Positions 1 to 8,724 are shown, counted from the first letter of the stretch. The stretch: 13,679 nucleotides of DNA from Paenibacillus sp. JCM 18996 (GCA_001313085.1 BBFE01000069.1:1-13679); one strand, 5' to 3'. Numbers and translations: made by a program. The notes: generated by a model not told the origin, from the letters alone.

Positions 1-690
1 CGCGCGGCAAGCACGTTCTCGCTCAGCTCGAACACGCCAACCTCATGCTCATCGGCCGCCCTGGCGGGGATGCCGATCGAGCGCACAACCACTTCCCCGG
101 CACAGCCTGCGCCGGGGAACTGCACCAGGCCGCGCTTCTTAAACGCCAGCGCCACCGTAACAACCGCGCGCATACACGGGTCGTACACCTGCCCGGTATC
201 CGCGTCAAGACCGCTCGGGATGTCGATGGCCACGATCGGCATCCCGCTTTTATTCGCCTGCGCGATCAGCTCGGCGTACGGCCCGCGCGGAGCGCCGCTT
301 GAGCCGGTGCCGAGCAGCGCGTCGACAATGCCGTTGTACCCGCCCCAGCCGGGTTCGTCAACACCATACCGCAGGCAGCGGATCCCCAGCCGCTGCGCGA
401 TATCCCGCTGAAAAGCAGCTTCGCCCGTCAGTTCCGCGGGATCTACAGCAAAAAACACAGTGACGCTCAGCCTGCGTCCTGCAGGTGCCTGGCCGCCACG
501 ACACCGTCGGCTCCGTTGTTGCCCTTTCCCGCGAGGATCAACCAACGCGGTCCAACCGTGGGGGCAAGCTTCAAGGTCTCTTCGGCCACCGCACGGCCTG
601 CATTTTCCATCAGGACCAGAGCAGGATCCCAATCCGTTCAATCGTGTAACGGTCAATTTTTTTCATTTCTTCCGCAGTCAGCACATGCAT
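1..690 (-). CDS. nnr: NAD(P)H-hydrate epimerase domain of Nnr (YjeF_N), partial, frameshifted
   Basis: Repairs damaged nicotinamide cofactors: the YjeF_N domain epimerises R- and S-NAD(P)HX. In most Bacillota it is fused to an ADP-dependent dehydratase, which here would lie beyond the left edge. Reading down from 690, the protein starts [18 protein letters not shown], then shows [12 protein letters not shown], the nucleotide-binding GKGNNGADG loop (GGDG is more usual), a [12 protein letters not shown] segment and the domain signature [14 protein letters not shown]. The ATG at 690 is chosen because MxxLTAEEM is the family's N-terminus and GAGGGG lies just upstream. Two frame breaks are inferred, both a lost base in a short G/C run: near 623-625 (between ERIGI and ALVLMENAG) and near 470-472 (between LQDAG and LSVTVFF). 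The epimerase call is secure; whether the dehydratase half is present cannot be seen. Confidence 0.9.
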
Positions 691-729
691 GCCGAAGCAC
701 CGCCCCTCGCATGGTTGATCACCATCGCG

Positions 730-1034
730 CTATTTAAGGTTCACCACATGAACAACCTGCGAGTCCGAATAAATTTTAATCACATGAACGGAAGGGTCAT
801 AATGCACGGAGCCGGAGCCGACACTCATTTTCGGTTCGGAGCCCAGCGCATAAAAAAAAGATCGTCCGCGAGAGTGCGAATGTATTCCTGCCGGTCCTGC
901 ATCTGGAGCGCCTCCCAGTCTTCCCGGTTCATTTCAAAAGTACTGTGGCAATCCTCGATATGGCCGATGGCATTGGCCAGGTCTGTGACGATTTCCTTAT
1001 ACTCCCTGTTGAATTTAACACCCAAAACGATCAC
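730..1034 (-). CDS. Small conserved protein of unknown function (~100 aa), frameshifted
   Basis: Starts at GTG 1034 (an AAAGG lies just upstream) and reads MIVLGVKFNREYKEIVTDLA and onward to LADDLF. There the frame breaks at an A8 run (852-859 on the given strand). With six A's instead of eight the reading continues as YALGSEPKMSVGSGSVHYDP and ends ...DSQVVHVVNLK with TAG at 730-732, giving about 100 residues. The protein is soluble and acidic to neutral, with no signal peptide, membrane segment or cysteine cluster. It lies 39 bases upstream of nnr on the same strand, so the two are probably co-transcribed. I do not recognise a named family. The clean continuation in the shifted frame is the main evidence that the downstream half belongs to the same gene. 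Confidence 0.7.
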
Positions 1035-1589
1035 AACCTTTTACCTGAGATATTCGTCCCGCAAAAAACAAATAGCCAAATGAGACGTGTTTTACCAAGA
1101 AAACAAAACTTTAAAACGCGGTCGCTCATCCCTGAACCGCCTCGGGTAGAGGTTTTCTTATGCCGGGCATGCAACAAAGCGATTTGTAAACGGTTCCGGT
1201 AGAATTATTCTTAACCCTATTTTATTCGGGTATAACCAAACCGCGTCAAAAAAACTAAATTTTACGTTAAGAAGCACCTGCCGGTGGATAAAATGAAACC
1301 CGGAAAGCGGCGGGCAGCTCCTTGCAACAATCGTTGCAGCAGCCTGGAAGATCACAGACCGACACTCGGTATATCCAGTATTAACCAATATTTTCTGAAT
1401 GTAAAGGAACAAGTGTACATCATTTACGTCCCGTTTCGTCCTTTGCGCCATCAAGCAGACGCTGCTTTGTGCCACCAACCAGCGGCCACAGCCTTTATCA
1501 ATCATCGCAAAAAAAAGTGTTATCAGCGGAAATTGGCCCGCAAAAAAACTTCTGATGGGCGGAAACGGAGATTGCAAGATTTTTTTGGA

Positions 1590-1618
1590 TTGCCGGAAAT
1601 AAGACCTTCACTTACAGT
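1590..1618 (+). promoter_or_regulatory. Possible sigma-A promoter of the sugar transporter operon
   Basis: TTGCCG followed 17 bases later by TACAGT lies just upstream of the cre-like site. The -35 matches 4 of 6 consensus bases and the -10 matches 4 of 6, so this is a weak candidate. It is supported mainly by its position: a cre immediately downstream of the -10 is the usual arrangement for CcpA repression. Confidence 0.3.
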
Positions 1619-1622
1619 GATA

Positions 1623-1636
1623 TAAAAGCGCTTTCA
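1623..1636 (+). promoter_or_regulatory. cre-like CcpA operator
   Basis: TAAAAGCGCTTTCA differs from the strong palindromic cre TGAAAGCGCTTTCA at a single position. It lies about 190 bases upstream of the first sugar permease start, next to a candidate promoter. CcpA binds such sites with HPr-Ser-P when a preferred carbon source is present, so the operon is probably catabolite-repressed. The match is seen in the sequence; binding is inferred. Confidence 0.65.
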
Positions 1637-1653
1637 CATAGAGACAAAGACAG

Positions 1654-1764
1654 ATGCACACTACCGGATGTTACCTAACAAATGCTCTCTACCGCGACGT
1701 TACCTGCCTAATGCTTGCAGACGCTCACTACCTAAAATGCTGACCTACCCAGATGCCACCTATC
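1654..1764 (+). repeat. Imperfect tandem repeats (ATGC...CTACC...TTACCT) in the operon leader
   Basis: The motif CTACC occurs at 1661, 1689, 1728 and 1745, with CTATC at 1760. ATGC occurs between the units at 1654, 1682, 1711, 1737 and 1753. The first two units also carry TTACCT (1671 and 1700), ten or eleven bases after the start of CTACC. Units shorten downstream (28, 39, 17 and 15 bases). The stretch is poor in G towards its 3' end and should be little structured as RNA. It lies between the cre-like site and the ribosome site of the first permease. Confidence 0.55.
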
Positions 1765-1825
1765 AACCGCCAGCTCTTGCCACTACTCAAACACTACTAC
1801 TCAATTGCTACAAGGAGGATATCTT

Positions 1826-2812
1826 ATGGCACAAAACTTGATCACAGTCCAAGAACCCCCGCTTGAGAAACCTCGTTCCGCGACCGCTGCCTCTAATCGG
1901 AATGCAGTATGGTCAGGCATCAAAAGGGACAAGTTCTTGTACTTGCTGGCGCTGCCCGGGCTGCTGTATTTCCTGCTGTTCCGCTATGTGCCGATGTGGG
2001 GGGTGCTCATTTCCTTCCAGGATTATTCGCCTTATCAAGGATTCTGGCAAAGCCCATGGGTAGGATTCGAGCATTTCCAGCGTTTTTTTCTCCAACCCGG
2101 ATTTTCTCGTGTTATTCCGGAATACGATGGCGATTAATTTGCTCAGTCTGGTGTTTTTTCTTCCCGCTTCCTATCTTTTTTGTCGGTATTGTTAAATGAA
2201 TTAAAAAAAATATGACTTACAAGAAGTTCGTCCAATCGATCGTCTACCTGCCCCATTTCCTTTCGTGGGTCATCATTGTAGGGATTACGTTCCTGCTTCT
2301 GTCGACGGGAGACGGAATCATCAATAAGCTGCTCGTTAGCTTCGGCATGGATAAGATCGATTTTTTTGACCAACAAAAAATTACTTCTGGGGCCTCCTCA
2401 CTTTACAATCGATCTGGAAAGACGCGGGATGGGGAACGGTCATTTTCCTCGCCGCCATCGCCAGTGTCGACCCGCAGCTGTATGAAGCCGCCAAAATCGA
2501 CGGAGCCAACCGTTTCCAGCAAATGTGGCACGTCACTATGCCGGCCATTCGCTCGGTGATTGTCATTTTGCTCATTTTAAGAATCGGCCACATTATGGAC
2601 GTCGGCTTCGAGCAGGTGTTCCTGATGATGAACGGGGCGGTCTCCGATGTTGCGGACGTGTTTGACACTTATGTATACAGGCTTGGAGTCAAGCAAGGAC
2701 AGTTCAGCTTCAGTACGGCGGTTGGATTGTTCAAGTCGGTTGTCGGCTTGATCCTGGTGGTCGCGGCCAATAAATTGGCCAAAAAAAATTCGGCGAAGAC
2801 GGCGTTTACTAA
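1826..2812 (+). CDS. Sugar ABC transporter permease, LplB-type, frameshifted
   Basis: Inner-membrane permease of a carbohydrate-uptake ABC transporter (binding-protein-dependent, LplB/UgpA family). The start ATG 1826 follows AAGGAGGAT at 1812-1820. The restored protein is about 325 residues, as usual for the family: a polar N-terminus, first membrane helix FLYLLALPGLLYFLLF, the family segment YVPMWGVLISFQDY, further helices, then the EAA loop YEAAKIDGANRFQQMW...LP that docks the ATPase, and a terminal helix. Inferred extra bases: T7 2083-2089 (+1), T6 2176-2181 (+2, or one base short), A8 2203-2210 (+2), T7 2361-2367 (+1), A6 2375-2380 (+1), A8 2781-2788 (+2). With these removed, one frame runs to TAA 2810-2812. 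The ATPase is not encoded here; in this family a shared MsmX-type ATPase usually serves. Substrate cannot be told from the permease. Confidence 0.9.
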
Positions 2813-2834
2813 TCTGCAGGGGAGGCCCGCGAAA

Positions 2835-3722
2835 ATGAAAGAAAGCCTGGGTGACCGCATATTTTCTGTTGCCAATGCCATTTTTTTTCTCGGCATCATC
2901 GGCTGATCACATTTTTTTCCGCTTTACTATGTGTTTGTCGTGTCTTTCACCGAACCTTCCGAGTACATCAAGGGCGGGGTCATCCTGTTCCCGTCTCAGT
3001 GGAGCCTTGCTTCCTACAAATATCTGTTGTCGACGAACGCTTTTCTGAGGGCCATAGGCAACAGCGCGTTCCTCAGTATCGTGGGCACGGCACTCAGCCT
3101 GATCATCACTTCCGGTTTATCCTACGCCGTTTCCAGAAGACGGCTGCAGGGCCGGCGCATCTTTTTTTTGCTGCTCATCCTGCTCACCACATTGTTCAAC
3201 CCGGGCATCATTCCGCCTTATATACTCGTCCGCGACCTGCACCTGATTAACAGTATATGGTCCTTGATCCTTCCTGTCTTGACCAGCGGGTGGTATGTAC
3301 TGCTCATGAAAGGATTTTTTTCGACAGTATCCCGTCCAGCCTGGAGGATGCCGCAAGAATAGACGGCTGCAACGACCTTAGTGTATGGTATCGCATAATT
3401 CTTCCTCTGTCGCTTCCGTCGCTTGCCGCATTCGGACTGTTTTACGCGGTCGCTTACTGGAATACCTTTTTTTACGGCTCTGCTGTACATCAACGATTTT
3501 ACCAAGCATCCGCTGCAGGTACTGCTCCAGAACATGCTGATTGACGCGTCGACGGCAGCGGGAGGTTCTGCGGCGGCGGAAATGATCTCTGAGCAAAGAA
3601 TTCCCCCGGAGACATTGAAAATGGCGGCTGTCGTCATTGCCACGGTTCCGATTCTTGCGGTTTATCCATTTTTACAGAAGCATTTCGCTAAAGGAGCCAT
3701 GGTCGGTTCGGTTAAGGAATAA
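2835..3722 (+). CDS. Sugar ABC transporter permease, YtcP/LplC-type, frameshifted
   Basis: Second permease subunit, partner of the preceding one, starting 22 bases after its stop with AGGGGAGG at 2818-2825. The restored length is about 294 residues, typical of the family. Visible landmarks: N-terminal [37 protein letters not shown], multiple helices ([20 protein letters not shown]), the EAA loop [26 protein letters not shown], and the C-terminal [15 protein letters not shown], a strongly conserved ending. Frame breaks: a lost C in GGCC at 2901-2904 (GIIG/LITFF), T7 2912-2918 (+1), T7 3315-3321 (+2), T7 3467-3473 (+1). The T8 at 2881-2888 is in frame but may be three bases too long. All shifts cancel to the TAA at 3720-3722. 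Confidence 0.9.
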
Positions 3723-3725
3723 GGC

Positions 3726-3741
3726 GATTTCCCAGGAAATC
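3726..3741 (+). other. Small hairpin in the permease/binding-protein gap
   Basis: GATTTC-CCAG-GAAATC can form a six-base-pair stem with a four-base loop just after the permease stop and 32 bases before the binding-protein start. There is no T-run after it. Such gap hairpins may protect the downstream transcript and raise binding-protein output, but this one is weak and its function is inferred only from position. Confidence 0.35.
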
Positions 3742-3773
3742 CCGCTATTTTAATCATACAGGGAGGGTTTAAC

Positions 3774-5313
3774 ATGAAATTTGGAAAAAAGATTGGCACT
3801 TCTCGCGGCAGCCACGCTGACAACATCATCCATGCTGGCAGCATGCGGAGGAAACAATGGGACCGACACCGCCGGCGCGGCAGCAGACGCGAAATCGCAA
3901 AAGCCTCTTGAAATCAGCATTATGTCCATGTATTATACGCCGGAGCCGCCTGGACCCGACAATGTTGTGGTAAAAGAAGTGGAAAAAAAGAACGAATACA
4001 AAATTAAAGATCACGTGGGTTTCCCCAAACAATTACGCGGATAAAGTGAATGTCACCCTTGCCTCCGGCGATATTCCGGATTTGATGCTGCTTGATAATC
4101 CTTTTACCTCTCAAGTCAGACAAATGGTAAAGCAGGGGGCATTCTGGGACCTCACGCCTTTTATCAAAGATTACCCTAATCTTTCCAAATATCCGGCGGA
4201 AACCTGGACAAACACGAAACAGGCTGACGGCAAGAATTACGGAGTTCCGCGGGTTCGTCCGGTGGAAGGTGGAGGGACATTGTATATAAGGAAAGACTGG
4301 CTGGATAATTTGAAGCTTGAGGTTCCCAAGACAATGGACGACCTGTACAAAGTGTTGAAAGCATTTACCTACAACGACCCTGATGGAAACGGTAAAAATG
4401 ACACCATCGGCAACGCAAGCTACGTGAACGCCAATGATATGGGCAACTTCTATTGGGCCCAGGAAGCTTTTAACCAGGCAAACGGCGGCTGGAAGCTGGC
4501 CGACGGAAAACTGGTGAACGTCAATCTTCTGCCCGGGACGAGAGAAGCTCTCGTATGGCTGAATAACGCCTACAAAGAGAAGATCATCCCGGAGGATTTC
4601 GCTGTTTTAAAGCAAAGCCAAAGCAAGGATATGATGAATTCCGGCAGAGCGGGAAGCTTCGCCGACACTGTGGAGGCTGCATGGGAACCGACGGAAAACC
4701 AGCGTAAAGTGAACCCGAAGGCTGACTTCCTTCCACTGACTGAACTGAACGGTTACAACAAAAAAAGATTCCGGTTTCTTCGGTATGTTCGCGATCCCCA
4801 AAAAAAAGTGCCCGAGCAAAAAAATGAAGGCCCTGCTCAAGTTCCTCGATTACGGCGCATCCGATGAAGGCCATGAGCTGGCGTGGTACGGCATTGAAGG
4901 CACACACTTCACTAAAAAAAGACGGCGTGTACACGGTTCTGGAGCAGGCCAAAAAAAGACATCGTCGCACAGCAGGCGTTCGGGCAAATTTTCGGGAAGT
5001 ACGACATGTACCAGAGGGCATACCGCAGCGGTATGGATCCGGCAACTCTCGAGCGCAACAAGAAAATCATCGATACACGCGCAAAAAACGAGCACGCCGG
5101 ATTACGCTACCGGACTTTACTCGGAAACGGCTGTGCTGAAAGGCCCCGAGCTTGATAAAAAAGATTCAGGATTTGAAAACCAAAGTCATTCTGGGCAAGG
5201 AACCGATAACGGCTTGGGACGATTTTGCCACCAAACTCAAGACGGATCCGGATATGGTTAAAATGACGCAGGAAATCAACGATTCCTATGCAAAGCGCGT
5301 AACCGGAAAGTAA
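3774..5313 (+). CDS. Extracellular sugar-binding lipoprotein of the ABC transporter, frameshifted
   Basis: Captures the sugar outside the cell and delivers it to the two upstream permeases. The start ATG 3774 follows GGGAGGG at 3761-3767. The N-terminus MKFGKRLALLAAATL...SMLAACGG is a lipoprotein signal with lipobox LAAC, lipidated Cys about residue 24. Body features typical of the LplA-like family: ASGDIPDLMLLD, WDLTPFIKDYPNL, GVPRVRP, LYIRKDWLDNLKLEVPKTMD, and the calcium-site-like NDPDGNGKNDT. Restored length is about 509 residues. Extra bases inferred at nine A-runs: 3785-3790, 3983-3989, 4760-4766, 4800-4807 (+2), 4818-4824, 4914-4920, 4951-4957, 5083-5088, 5157-5162 (all others +1). Correcting them gives one frame to TAA 5311-5313, ending ...EINDSYAKRVTGK. 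The family suggests an oligosaccharide or polysaccharide-derived ligand, but the sequence does not decide which. Confidence 0.9.
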
Positions 5314-5350
5314 CAAAGCGGCAGCTAAGGCCCTCCCTCCTTCCGGAAAA

Positions 5351-5366
5351 GAGCCGGTGACGGCTC
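5351..5366 (+). other. GC-rich hairpin in the 3' untranslated region
   Basis: GAGCCG-GTGA-CGGCTC is a perfect six-base-pair stem with a four-base loop, 38 bases after the binding-protein stop and 35 bases before the terminator. It has no T-run and so is not a terminator by itself. It may stabilise the mRNA end. Confidence 0.4.
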
Positions 5367-5400
5367 GGGACGAATCTGCGGTTAAGCTGATCAAACGAAT

Positions 5401-5446
5401 AAAAGCCTTCTGTTTCCCGATTGTTGGGCCAGAAGGCTTTTTTTTC
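5401..5446 (+). terminator. Rho-independent terminator of the transporter operon
   Basis: A 12-base-pair stem AAAAGCCTTCTG (5401-5412) / CAGAAGGCTTTT (5430-5441) is followed by a T8 run. Within the loop, CCC and GGG (5416-5418 and 5426-5428) can extend the fold. It lies about 90 bases after the binding-protein stop and 70 bases before the next start, so the transporter and the AraC-type gene are separate units. Confidence 0.9.
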
Positions 5447-5517
5447 TTTAAAAAAAAGCTGTTGAAATATCCGGATTATTGTAAAATGGGGATACACTTA
5501 AGCAAGGGGGAGAGTGC

Positions 5518-7912
5518 ATGATCGGCCGGATGAAACAGCTTTGGCATTGGTGGAATCAACGTTCCATAAAAAAGTAACTTTTATCGTAAAAGCTTGATCA
5601 TTGTACTCTGCATCACCAGCCTTCCCACGGCGATTATTGGCGCTGCCACGTACATCATGGGGAAAACGCAGATCGAGAAGGCGGAGAATCACGTCCACCA
5701 AGTCCTTGTCACAAAGGCGCTCGACCGGATCAACGACGATTTGACTCATCTCGAGCTGACAGCCACCCAATGGGCCTTTGATCCCAGGTTCGACGAACAG
5801 CTGCGAAATATCAATCTTAAGGAACGGTATGACGTAACATATAATCTTTACCGCTCGCTGAGCGTGATGAAGGGTTCTTATCCCTTGATCGACCAGGTGT
5901 ATTTATATTTGAACCACAGCACTCCCCTGGTCGTGTCGGACTCCGAGGGAGTGAGTCCTATCCTGAACGAAGATCAAAAGAAGCAGTACCGGCAGCTATT
6001 GACAGGTTCCAAAGGTGCCTTCTGGCTGGATAATTTTCGGCGGGTCAACCAGAAAGGGGAGCCTGCGATTGCGCTCGTGCACAAGCTTCCGGGCATAGGC
6101 GAGCCTTACGGCGCGTTAATAATTTATCTGGACAAAAAACAAACTGGTCAAAATGGTGAAGGAACTGTCGGCTGACGAGCAGGGAGGTTCTTTCATTCTG
6201 GGCGACGAAGGGCGTTTTATCCTCAGGGGCAGTTTGGATTCGCCGCAACCTACCGATTTTGAAAGCGCTTTAAAGCAAGAGGTGGCCAGCCGGGGTACGG
6301 AAAGCGATGCTTTTTTTGTTCACATGGAAAAAAAATAACAGCTATTCGGTCTCTTACGGAGAGTTCTCGCGTTTGGGGCAGAGATGGAAGTATGTCACCG
6401 CTACGCCCCTTTCCAAAATCACCGAACCGGTGGTGCTCATGTCGAGAATTATATTGGGAATCAGTCTGATGGGCTTGATTATGGCTGTCCTGCTGTCGTG
6501 GCTTGCTTCCAAGCGGCTGTACAGGCCGATCCGCCATTTGGTCGGGTTGTTTCATGAAGCCAGGTATTCGGGAGAAGTAATGACGGATGAAGTTGAATTT
6601 ATTGAAAGGCAATGGCGGCATCTGACGCGGGAAAGCAGAGAGCTGCAGGATAAACTGCAGCAAGCGCAGCCTTCCCTGCGAGCCGGATTTGTGCTCCAGC
6701 TGGTGCAGGGTCATTATTACTCATTGACTGAAACACAGATCAGGGAACGGATGGAAGCTTTCGGCTGGGATACCGCGGGTAAAGGCTTTGTACTCATTCT
6801 GGTGCAGATTTCGGGATTTTCCAACCCAAAGGGGAAGTTTACCGATAGTGACGAGCAGCTCGTTACTTTTGCAGCCGCCAACGTCATTCAGGAATTAACG
6901 GAAAAAAAAGCGCGCAACAGGCGGATGTCATCAATTTTCAGGATTTGTCGGTCGGTTTGCTTACGGCGTACTCGCTGAATATGCCGGGTGAGCAGGTTAA
7001 ATCCGAAGTGCTTCAATTAGCGGACGAACTTTCGCATACGCTAAGCGCACTGCTCAAAGTGCACTGCACCGTCTGCATCGGACAGTTTACTCCCGAAATC
7101 AAGGACATACCGGAATCCTTGCGAAGTGTCCGGCAGGCTGTGAGGTACCGCGACCTGCAGGAGGACAACCAGATCCTGTTTCTCGATGAGCTGCTGCCCG
7201 GCAAGCATAAAGAAGTGAACTATCCTTTTGAGCTGGAAAAAGAAATTATACAAGCCATACGCACGGGGTACAGGGAAGAGTCCATGCAGCTCGTGCAGCG
7301 GTTCATAGAGCTTTTGGCCGAGAGGGCGGGCAAGGAAAAGCTGGTGCAGGAAGGAGTACTGCAGCTGCTCGGAAGCATTCAGCACGCGATCCTGGAGTCG
7401 GGGTATCATCCTCACTATTTGTACCATGGGGGCAATTTGTACGAGCAGCTGTACCAAATGCGGGAGCCGGAGAAAATGGTCAAATGGTTCCAGCATAAAG
7501 TGATCCGGCCTTTCATGGATCAGCTAACCGGTGACCAGGACTTGCAGATGAAGCGGCTGATTGACAAGGTGACCGAATATTTGCAGCTGCATTATTTGGA
7601 GGAAATCTCGCTGGAGCAGTGCGCAGACGCTTGTAGTACGAGCTATTATACGCTGAGCAGAGCGTTCAAACATATCACCGGAGTCAATTTTATCGATTAT
7701 ATCACCCAACTGCGCATTGAAAAGGCGAAGGAGCTGCTGTACGATCCAAGCCTGAAGATCAATGATATCGCCGAAAAAAAACTCGGCTACCAGCCGTCGT
7801 ATCTAATCCGTGTGTTCAAAAAAAATATGTAGGCATGACCCCGGGGCAGTACAGGGAACAGCTCAATGTGGTAAAAAAAATAAAACCGGGTGATTTTGCT
7901 AATGGTATCTAA
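5518..7912 (+). CDS. Membrane-anchored AraC-family regulator with extracytoplasmic sensor region, frameshifted
   Basis: Transcriptional regulator probably controlling the adjacent sugar transporter. The start ATG 5518 is preceded by GGGGGAGAG. Restored length is about 795 residues: a short basic N-terminus, TM1 about residues 25-48 (SLIIVLCITSLPTAIIGAAT), a roughly 250-residue extracytoplasmic region, TM2 about 303-331 (RIILGISLMGLIMAVLLSWL), a linker, and a C-terminal double helix-turn-helix from about 680 (ISLEQCADACSTSYYTLSRA; KINDIAEKLGYQPSYLIRVF; GMTPGQYREQ). This build is common beside lpl-type sugar cassettes in Paenibacillus. Shifts: A6 5568-5573 (+1), A6 6134-6139 (+1), A8 6328-6335 (+1), A8 6902-6909 (+2), A8 7818-7825 (+2). 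A8 7784-7791 keeps frame but adds a second Lys to DIAEKLGY, which normally has one. The restored stop is TAA 7910-7912. No receiver or kinase domain is seen, so signalling must be direct through the membrane. Confidence 0.9.
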
Positions 7913-7918
7913 TATAAT
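7913..7918 (+). promoter_or_regulatory. Consensus -10 box for the TetR-family gene
   Basis: A perfect TATAAT begins one base after the stop of the AraC-type gene and 52 bases before the TetR start codon. A -35 is poor: TGATTT at 7891-7896, with a 16-base gap, is the best candidate. The tight packing suggests that the repressor gene has its own promoter. Confidence 0.45.
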
Positions 7919-7928
7919 GACAGCAGGG

Positions 7929-7946
7929 AACTAACACTCGATAGTT
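7929..7946 (+). promoter_or_regulatory. Inverted repeat, possible TetR autoregulatory operator
   Basis: AACTA-N8-TAGTT is an 18-base dyad 10 bases downstream of the -10 box and upstream of the GAGGAGGTG ribosome site. Its position would let a bound repressor block transcription of its own gene. The arms are only five bases, so chance is possible. Confidence 0.35.
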
Positions 7947-7969
7947 ACATCATAGAGGAGGTGCTTTGT

Positions 7970-8610
7970 GTGGAAGCAGCCAGCGAAAGCAAACAGTTTG
8001 TCAACCTGGACGGCGAGCCTGTCCGAAACAGCAACAAGAACAAAATAATTCAAATCGCTATCGATCTCTTCTCGTGCAACGCTTTAGCGCCGTGTCCATA
8101 CGCGATATCACCCGGGAAGCGGGGATTAAGGAAAGCTCGCTGTACAATCATTTTCGTAGTAAGGAAGAACTGCAGGAAACGATCTTTTATAACTTCCGCC
8201 TCGATGTGGCCCGAATTATGCCGCCGGTGGAGATGCTGGACGCCATTCTTGATGCAATGACTCCCGAGGCTTTCCTGAATCGGGGTTTTCAAAATTTTAT
8301 GGAGCACATCAAGGATCCGAATATGGAAAAAATCTGGCGGATCGTTCATCTGGAGCAATGGCGCGATCCGCTGGCCCGGGAGATTTATCTCCATGATATC
8401 GTCAGGCAGGTGCTTACTTTTATGGAGACGGTGTTCGCCAAAATGATCTCGCTCGGCAAGGTCAGAGACCATAATCCGGGACTGCTTGCCGCCGAATATC
8501 AGTATCCTCTGTTCGCTATGGTTACTGATTACCTCCTGCTCAGGCTGGACGGGAATGAAACGGCGGATATCCTGTCGCGAATGGAGGGCCATATCGCATT
8601 TTTTCATTAA
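7970..8610 (+). CDS. TetR/AcrR-family transcriptional regulator, one frameshift
   Basis: One-component DNA-binding repressor. The start GTG 7970 follows GAGGAGGTG at 7956-7964; the alternative GTG at 7961 overlaps that ribosome site. Restored length is about 213 residues. The N-terminal domain reads NKIIQIAIDLFS...FSAVSIRDITREAGIKESSLYNHFRSKEEL, the classic TetR helix-turn-helix with the YNHF recognition helix. The rest (about residues 75-213) is the all-helical ligand and dimer domain, whose ligand cannot be predicted. The frame breaks near 8080-8082, where one G appears lost (CNG/FSAVS); afterwards one frame runs to TAA 8608-8610. Unlike its neighbours it has no over-long A/T run that breaks the frame. 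Likely targets are itself or the downstream membrane-protein gene, by proximity only. Confidence 0.88.
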
Positions 8611-8690
8611 ACAAAACTTGATTTGACTGCAAAAAAAATTTTGGAAATTCCAGAGACAAATAGAGGATTATTACAAAATGTATCGAATAA

Positions 8691-8710
8691 ATACTACAAA
8701 ATACTACAAA
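8691..8710 (+). repeat. Perfect 10-base tandem repeat before the DUF5317 gene
   Basis: ATACTACAAA occurs twice head to tail, directly before the ribosome site of the next gene. A related TTACAAAATG at 8671-8680 repeats as CTACAAAATG at 8705-8714, giving three TACAAAAT(A/G) copies. It may be an operator array or simply low-complexity AT-rich DNA. Confidence 0.5.
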
Positions 8711-8724
8711 ATGGAGCGAATCTG

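Larger units (their letters stand above)
1035..1825. other. Long non-coding interval between divergent genes
   Basis: About 790 bases separate the divergent small gene and the sugar permease. No reading frame here resembles a known protein; open frames on both strands (1158-1577 minus, 1284-1625 plus) are low-complexity and lack good ribosome sites. Visible structure: a TGCAAC-AATC-GTTGCA inverted repeat (1323-1338), several A7/A8 and T7 runs, a cre-like palindrome (1623-1636) and a repeat-bearing leader (1654-1764). The left 400 bases hold nothing else I can support. Confidence 0.6.

Noticed and set aside
45..1083. Open frames on the plus strand across the nnr region
   Set aside because: They are shadows: the minus strand encodes clear YjeF_N motifs and a coherent small protein, while the plus frames give R/P/S-rich sequence without motifs.
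1158..1577. 139-residue minus-strand frame in the long intergenic interval
   Set aside because: No recognisable family, no good ribosome site, and codon and residue use unlike the neighbouring genes.
1400..1620. Possible riboswitch or T-box leader before the sugar operon
   Set aside because: No T-box GGTGG-type core and no conserved aptamer element could be recognised, and the segment lies upstream of the candidate promoter.
1284..1625. 113-residue plus-strand frame before the cre-like site
   Set aside because: Composition is erratic, it ends at the promoter region, and no domain or ribosome site is seen.
4584..5095. Minus-strand frames opposite the binding-protein gene
   Set aside because: The plus strand carries a conserved binding protein throughout; the opposite frames only stay open because of it.
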